64,000 nt of DNA from JBBSBY01 sp038250835 (GTDB lineage Bacteria; Desulfobacterota; Desulfomonilia; Desulfomonilales; Desulfomonilaceae): contig JBBSBY010000003.1 of the NCBI GenBank assembly GCA_038250835.1, forward strand, positions 42,960-106,959, written 5' to 3'. This document shows positions 61,012-64,000 of this stretch, piece by piece. The notes beneath the pieces are model-generated. The model searched no databases and was not told the origin of the DNA. It was given only the letters and a program-made list of their open reading frames with translations. Position 1 is the first letter of the stretch. Every line of letters begins with the position of its first letter. The position numbers were made by a program, and so were the translations under genes.

Positions 61012-63813
61012 GTGTTGACCAGAAACTATACGGGAACGGCGTTTTCTTCGCCCGGCTGGATACTATCCGCTGCGCCGATTCTTTTTATAATTGCCGGAAT
61101 GTCGGCCTTTGTAGGTGGTTTACTGGGCGCTTATCTGGTTGTCGCAGGCAATTTACCCCCTACTCCTGATTTAAATTCCTACAAACCCCACACGATGACA
61201 AAACTATACGCCGACGATGGTTCCACTATAGGTGTTTATTATAACCAAAAACGTTACCCACTGGGCGCTTCCGATACGCCGGAATACGTGAAGCTCGCGT
61301 TTGTCGCCGCCGAGGACGCTCGATTTTTTCAGCACAAAGGAGTTGATGTCATCGGGATAGGCCGAGCCTTAGTAAGAAATCTTCAGGCCGGTGATTTTGC
61401 CCAGGGCGGCAGCACCATTACACAACAGGTAGTGAGAAATCTTGTCCTAACAAGAGAAAAGACAATTTTTCGCAAAATGAGAGAAATCATATTGGCTTAT
61501 CAATTGGAAGCTTCTAGTTCCAAGGATCAGATACTTCAGGCATACATAAATGAAATTTATTTAGGACGAGGGGCTTACGGAGTATCCGCAGCTGCGGAAA
61601 CTTATTTCGGAAAAAGCGTTCATGATCTGACTTTAGGCGAATCGGCTCTGGTGGCGGCTCTTGCACCAAATCCCACCAGGTATTCCTCGACGGCTTATTA
61701 TAAGGAGTTATTGCGTAGGAAAAAGTATGTGCTGAAATCGATGCTCAAGAGCGGTTACATTGGTAAATCCGAGTACAGTAGAGCATTAAAAGAAAAACAT
61801 GAATTCAACTCGAATCCTGCGGGTCACGTGGAAAAATGGCCGTATTTTACCGTAGCGGTCAAGCAATACCTCGTTGGAAAGTATGGCGCCTCCGCTGTTT
61901 ATGACGAAGGATTGGAAGTATGGACCACACTTGATCCAAAGCTGCAAGAGCACGCTGAGGAATCTCTCAGGAACGGAGTGCTGGATTGGGAAAAGCGTCA
62001 AAACAGACCGGCAGGATTAGTGAAGCGCCTTACCTCCTCGGAAGCAAAGGAGTTTTTGGCCGACGAGAACAAAGAGGAGCTCAGAGTCGGGGCCCAGGTT
62101 ATGGGTGTCGTGAGCAGCGCTAAACGTTTAAGAGTCCGCGGTTCAAAAGACAGAATCTACGAATGCGCAGTTCTGTTGCCGGGCAACCGGAAAGCCAACA
62201 TAAAAATAAAAAGTGACGTGCCTTACGCTAAAGGTGACGTGCTTATATTTACGGTCAAAGAGCTGGATAAGGATAAGCTTGTGGTATCCAACGACTCGCT
62301 GCCGCCGGTCCAGGGAGCTTTGGTATCAATTGAAAACAACACAGGGTACGTACGAGCCCTCGTTGGGGGGACGAACTATGAAAAGTCAAATTTCAACCGA
62401 GCCGTCCAGGGACTCAGACAACCCGGCAGCGTATTTAAACCTATAATCTATTCAGCCGGCCTCGAATGGGGATCTTACGCGGCCTCTACGGTTTTGGTTG
62501 ATGAACCAATTGCGATAAAAATTGCGTCGACGGACCAAGAGTGGCTTCCAATGAACGCCGACGGGCAATTCCGCGGCAGGATAAGTTTTAGAAACGCGTT
62601 GGCGCAATCCCGCAATATCGTTGCAGTTAAATTGTTGATGGATATCGGAACCGAAGCGGCAGTAAGAATGGCAAGGACCATGGGAATAAAATCAACTTTA
62701 GGTTCAAGTTTATCTCTGTCCCTGGGAACATATGAAGTTACGCCAATGGAAATCACTTCCGCATATACGGTATTTCCGAACTTAGGGGTTCGCGTTCCTC
62801 CTGTAATGGTGAAGAAGGTTGTGGACCGATTCGGGAATGTGCTCGAAGACAACACAACCAATCCCTTGAATGTGGGTGAAAGAATTAAGCAGGATTTAAT
62901 GGCGGGATACTGCCAAGTTGATCCGGATCTGACTGAGTTGAAAAAAGAATTGCGGGCCGAAAAGAAACGTAATAATTATCCTGAATTAATTCAAGGTAGA
63001 TTGTTTAAAGATTTGGAACAAGCCTGCAAGGAATTTGACGCCACGTCTGAGAGAATGGATTTAAAAAGGGCGATGAGTCCCCAAACGGCCTATGTTATGA
63101 CAGGAGCGCTGAGGGATGTAGTCACGTCCGGCACTGGAACCGCCGTATCTAAAATGAAGAGGTCCGACCTTGCGGGCAAGACGGGTACAACGGATGACTA
63201 CACGGACGCCTGGTTCATTGGGTTCAATCCAAAAGTGACCACAGGAGTTTGGGTTGGATATGATACCAGGATCTCTCTTGGAAAAAAGGAAGCGGGAAGT
63301 GTCGCCGCTTTACCGATTTGGATGGATTACATGCAGGCTGCGTTAAAAAACGAGCCCGATGGCGTTTACCCTGTGCCTCCGGGAATAGTGTTCACAAAAG
63401 GGGGAAGACCTTCTCAGCCTGAAAAATTACTAAGTTACGCTCCGGACTTTGCCCCTAATCATGATCTTAAGAGAATTTCTCCCATTGATGATCGTCTCAG
63501 CGTGTATCCCGAATACGCTGCATCAACAGAACTGGTGGACCACAGCACTATACCCAGCTCCGGCTCCCTTCGTGTATATGGTCCCGAAGGGTCCGCATTG
63601 GGATACTCGGCATACTATGCCAACGACAAAGGCGTGCTGTCACTCTTTAAGAATCTGGTCGAATATAACAACTATAGAACCAACCTCACCGGAAGGCCAC
63701 CACATAAGAGAGCTAAAAAGTATAAGACTGAAGATCAATCCAGAAAACGCATATCTGCCGTTCTGCCTAAAGCTACCCCTCAGCCGCAACAATCAGAAAC
63801 TCCGGCGCAGTGA
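61012..63813 (+). CDS. Penicillin-binding protein 1A (bifunctional peptidoglycan synthase)
   Basis: A class A PBP of 933 residues. One N-terminal transmembrane helix (about 15-45) precedes the GT51 glycosyltransferase, with the catalytic Glu in AAEDARFFQHKGVDVIGIGRAL and the block GGSTITQQVVRNL. An OB-like insert (about 350-420) follows. The transpeptidase has the nucleophile Ser in RQPGSVFKPIIYSAGL, the SxN in AQSRNIVAVKL and KTGTTDDYTDAWFIGF. It polymerises and crosslinks peptidoglycan at the outer face of the inner membrane. The C-terminus is Pro/Gln-rich. GTG or TTG starts are used; the frame begins with TTG, preceded by a weak GGGGG site. Confidence 0.95.
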   Translation: MLTRNYTGTAFSSPGWILSAAPILFIIAGMSAFVGGLLGAYLVVAGNLPPTPDLNSYKPHTMTKLYADDGSTIGVYYNQKRYPLGASDTPEYVKLAFVAAEDARFFQHKGVDVIGIGRALVRNLQAGDFAQGGSTITQQVVRNLVLTREKTIFRKMREIILAYQLEASSSKDQILQAYINEIYLGRGAYGVSAAAETYFGKSVHDLTLGESALVAALAPNPTRYSSTAYYKELLRRKKYVLKSMLKSGYIGKSEYSRALKEKHEFNSNPAGHVEKWPYFTVAVKQYLVGKYGASAVYDEGLEVWTTLDPKLQEHAEESLRNGVLDWEKRQNRPAGLVKRLTSSEAKEFLADENKEELRVGAQVMGVVSSAKRLRVRGSKDRIYECAVLLPGNRKANIKIKSDVPYAKGDVLIFTVKELDKDKLVVSNDSLPPVQGALVSIENNTGYVRALVGGTNYEKSNFNRAVQGLRQPGSVFKPIIYSAGLEWGSYAASTVLVDEPIAIKIASTDQEWLPMNADGQFRGRISFRNALAQSRNIVAVKLLMDIGTEAAVRMARTMGIKSTLGSSLSLSLGTYEVTPMEITSAYTVFPNLGVRVPPVMVKKVVDRFGNVLEDNTTNPLNVGERIKQDLMAGYCQVDPDLTELKKELRAEKKRNNYPELIQGRLFKDLEQACKEFDATSERMDLKRAMSPQTAYVMTGALRDVVTSGTGTAVSKMKRSDLAGKTGTTDDYTDAWFIGFNPKVTTGVWVGYDTRISLGKKEAGSVAALPIWMDYMQAALKNEPDGVYPVPPGIVFTKGGRPSQPEKLLSYAPDFAPNHDLKRISPIDDRLSVYPEYAASTELVDHSTIPSSGSLRVYGPEGSALGYSAYYANDKGVLSLFKNLVEYNNYRTNLTGRPPHKRAKKYKTEDQSRKRISAVLPKATPQPQQSETPAQ

Positions 63814-63913
63814 TTTACCGGCGGATTTTAGAGAGGCGCCTCGTGAGTGTGAGATGGCGCCACTCCCATTCCGCACATACTAATTGCCGTGAGAATTTCT
63901 GACTTGGACGGTA

Positions 63914-64000
63914 TCACGAGTTCAGGATCTCAAGCGCTTGCTCCAGTTCTGATCGGGTGGATCGCAGCACGTTATATCGGTTCGCAGTAAAACATATAAC
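63914..64000 (-). CDS. 3' end of an unidentified gene (cut by the window edge)
   Basis: An open minus-strand frame of 28 residues ends at a TGA at 63914-63916 and continues beyond the window. The visible sequence reads NRYNVLRSTRSELEQALEIL before the final Asn-Ser, which looks like a genuine helical C-terminus. The frame is too short to name. It converges on the PBP1A gene with a 100-base gap. Confidence 0.5.
   Translation of the reverse strand, partial: VICFTANRYNVLRSTRSELEQALEILNS

Noticed and set aside
1..64000. tRNA, rRNA, CRISPR array, prophage or insertion sequence
   Set aside because: I scanned the gaps by eye for T-loop motifs, regular repeats with spacers and transposase motifs and saw none; a tRNAscan or Infernal run would be decisive.

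Overview
The window reads as chromosomal DNA of a strictly anaerobic, Gram-negative bacterium of the Desulfobacterota (former Deltaproteobacteria). The inference rests on a molybdenum formate dehydrogenase with an in-frame selenocysteine codon, BamA/BamR-type enzymes of anaerobic benzoyl-CoA degradation, a three-domain NifU with NifS, citramalate synthase beside aspartate kinase, and FolE2 with QueD. Syntrophic or sulfate-reducing aromatic degraders such as Desulfomonile relatives would fit, but the species cannot be fixed from the sequence alone. Genes are dense, the strand changes often, and TTG and GTG starts are common. I found no rRNA, tRNA, CRISPR array, phage or intact insertion sequence.

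Layout. 1-0.6 kb: the end of a SxtJ/DUF5989 membrane-protein pair closed by a strong terminator. 0.7-5.1 kb: an SseB-domain gene and the minus-strand operon nifU-nifS-ykgJ-prmA. 5.4-7.8 kb: an RND/MMPL exporter. 8.0-12.3 kb: the minus-strand group tsaE-lysC-cimA-comEA. 12.3-12.6 kb: a dispersed repeat. 12.8-18.2 kb: an EamA transporter, then a compact six-gene operon (RibD-type reductase, zinc-type dehydrogenase, pyruvoyltetrahydropterin-synthase homologue, GT4 glycosyltransferase, methyltransferase, small membrane protein). 18.2-21.2 kb: M32 carboxypeptidase, RimI-like acetyltransferase and a PTS IIC gene without partners. 21.6-25.5 kb: rho-rpmE-yqhQ-prfA. 25.5-28.5 kb: small genes, a broken response-regulator remnant and a Ctp protease. 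28.9-37 kb: carB, tandem HIT genes, an IscU-type scaffold, YjbQ, a CBS protein, a candidate small RNA, and panB-panE. 37.2-42.7 kb: an SH3b protein and the formate dehydrogenase module (Sec-FdhA, MFS carrier, FdhD, ModE-like HTH). 42.8-45.9 kb: ddl with a nucleotidyltransferase and an AmgK-like kinase. 47.5-51.3 kb: thiolase/DUF35/BamA/BamR. 51.8-63.8 kb: M18 peptidase, HtrA-like protease, QueD, FolE2, a DD-carboxypeptidase, site-2 protease, ScpA and PBP1A. The last 87 bases hold the 3' end of one more minus-strand gene.

How the genes work together. Several enzymes depend on iron-sulfur clusters or a molybdenum/tungsten cofactor, matching the NifU/NifS, second scaffold and FdhD genes. The 13.9-18.2 kb operon is the best candidate for an undescribed system. 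Its PTPS homologue carries Glu where the separate QueD (54.5 kb) has the catalytic Cys, and it is translationally coupled to a glycosyltransferase and sits two genes downstream of a RibD-type reductase. I infer synthesis of a modified, glycosylated and possibly methylated pterin-like molecule. A family of degenerate dispersed repeats recurs at 12.3, 34.9 and 45.9 kb.
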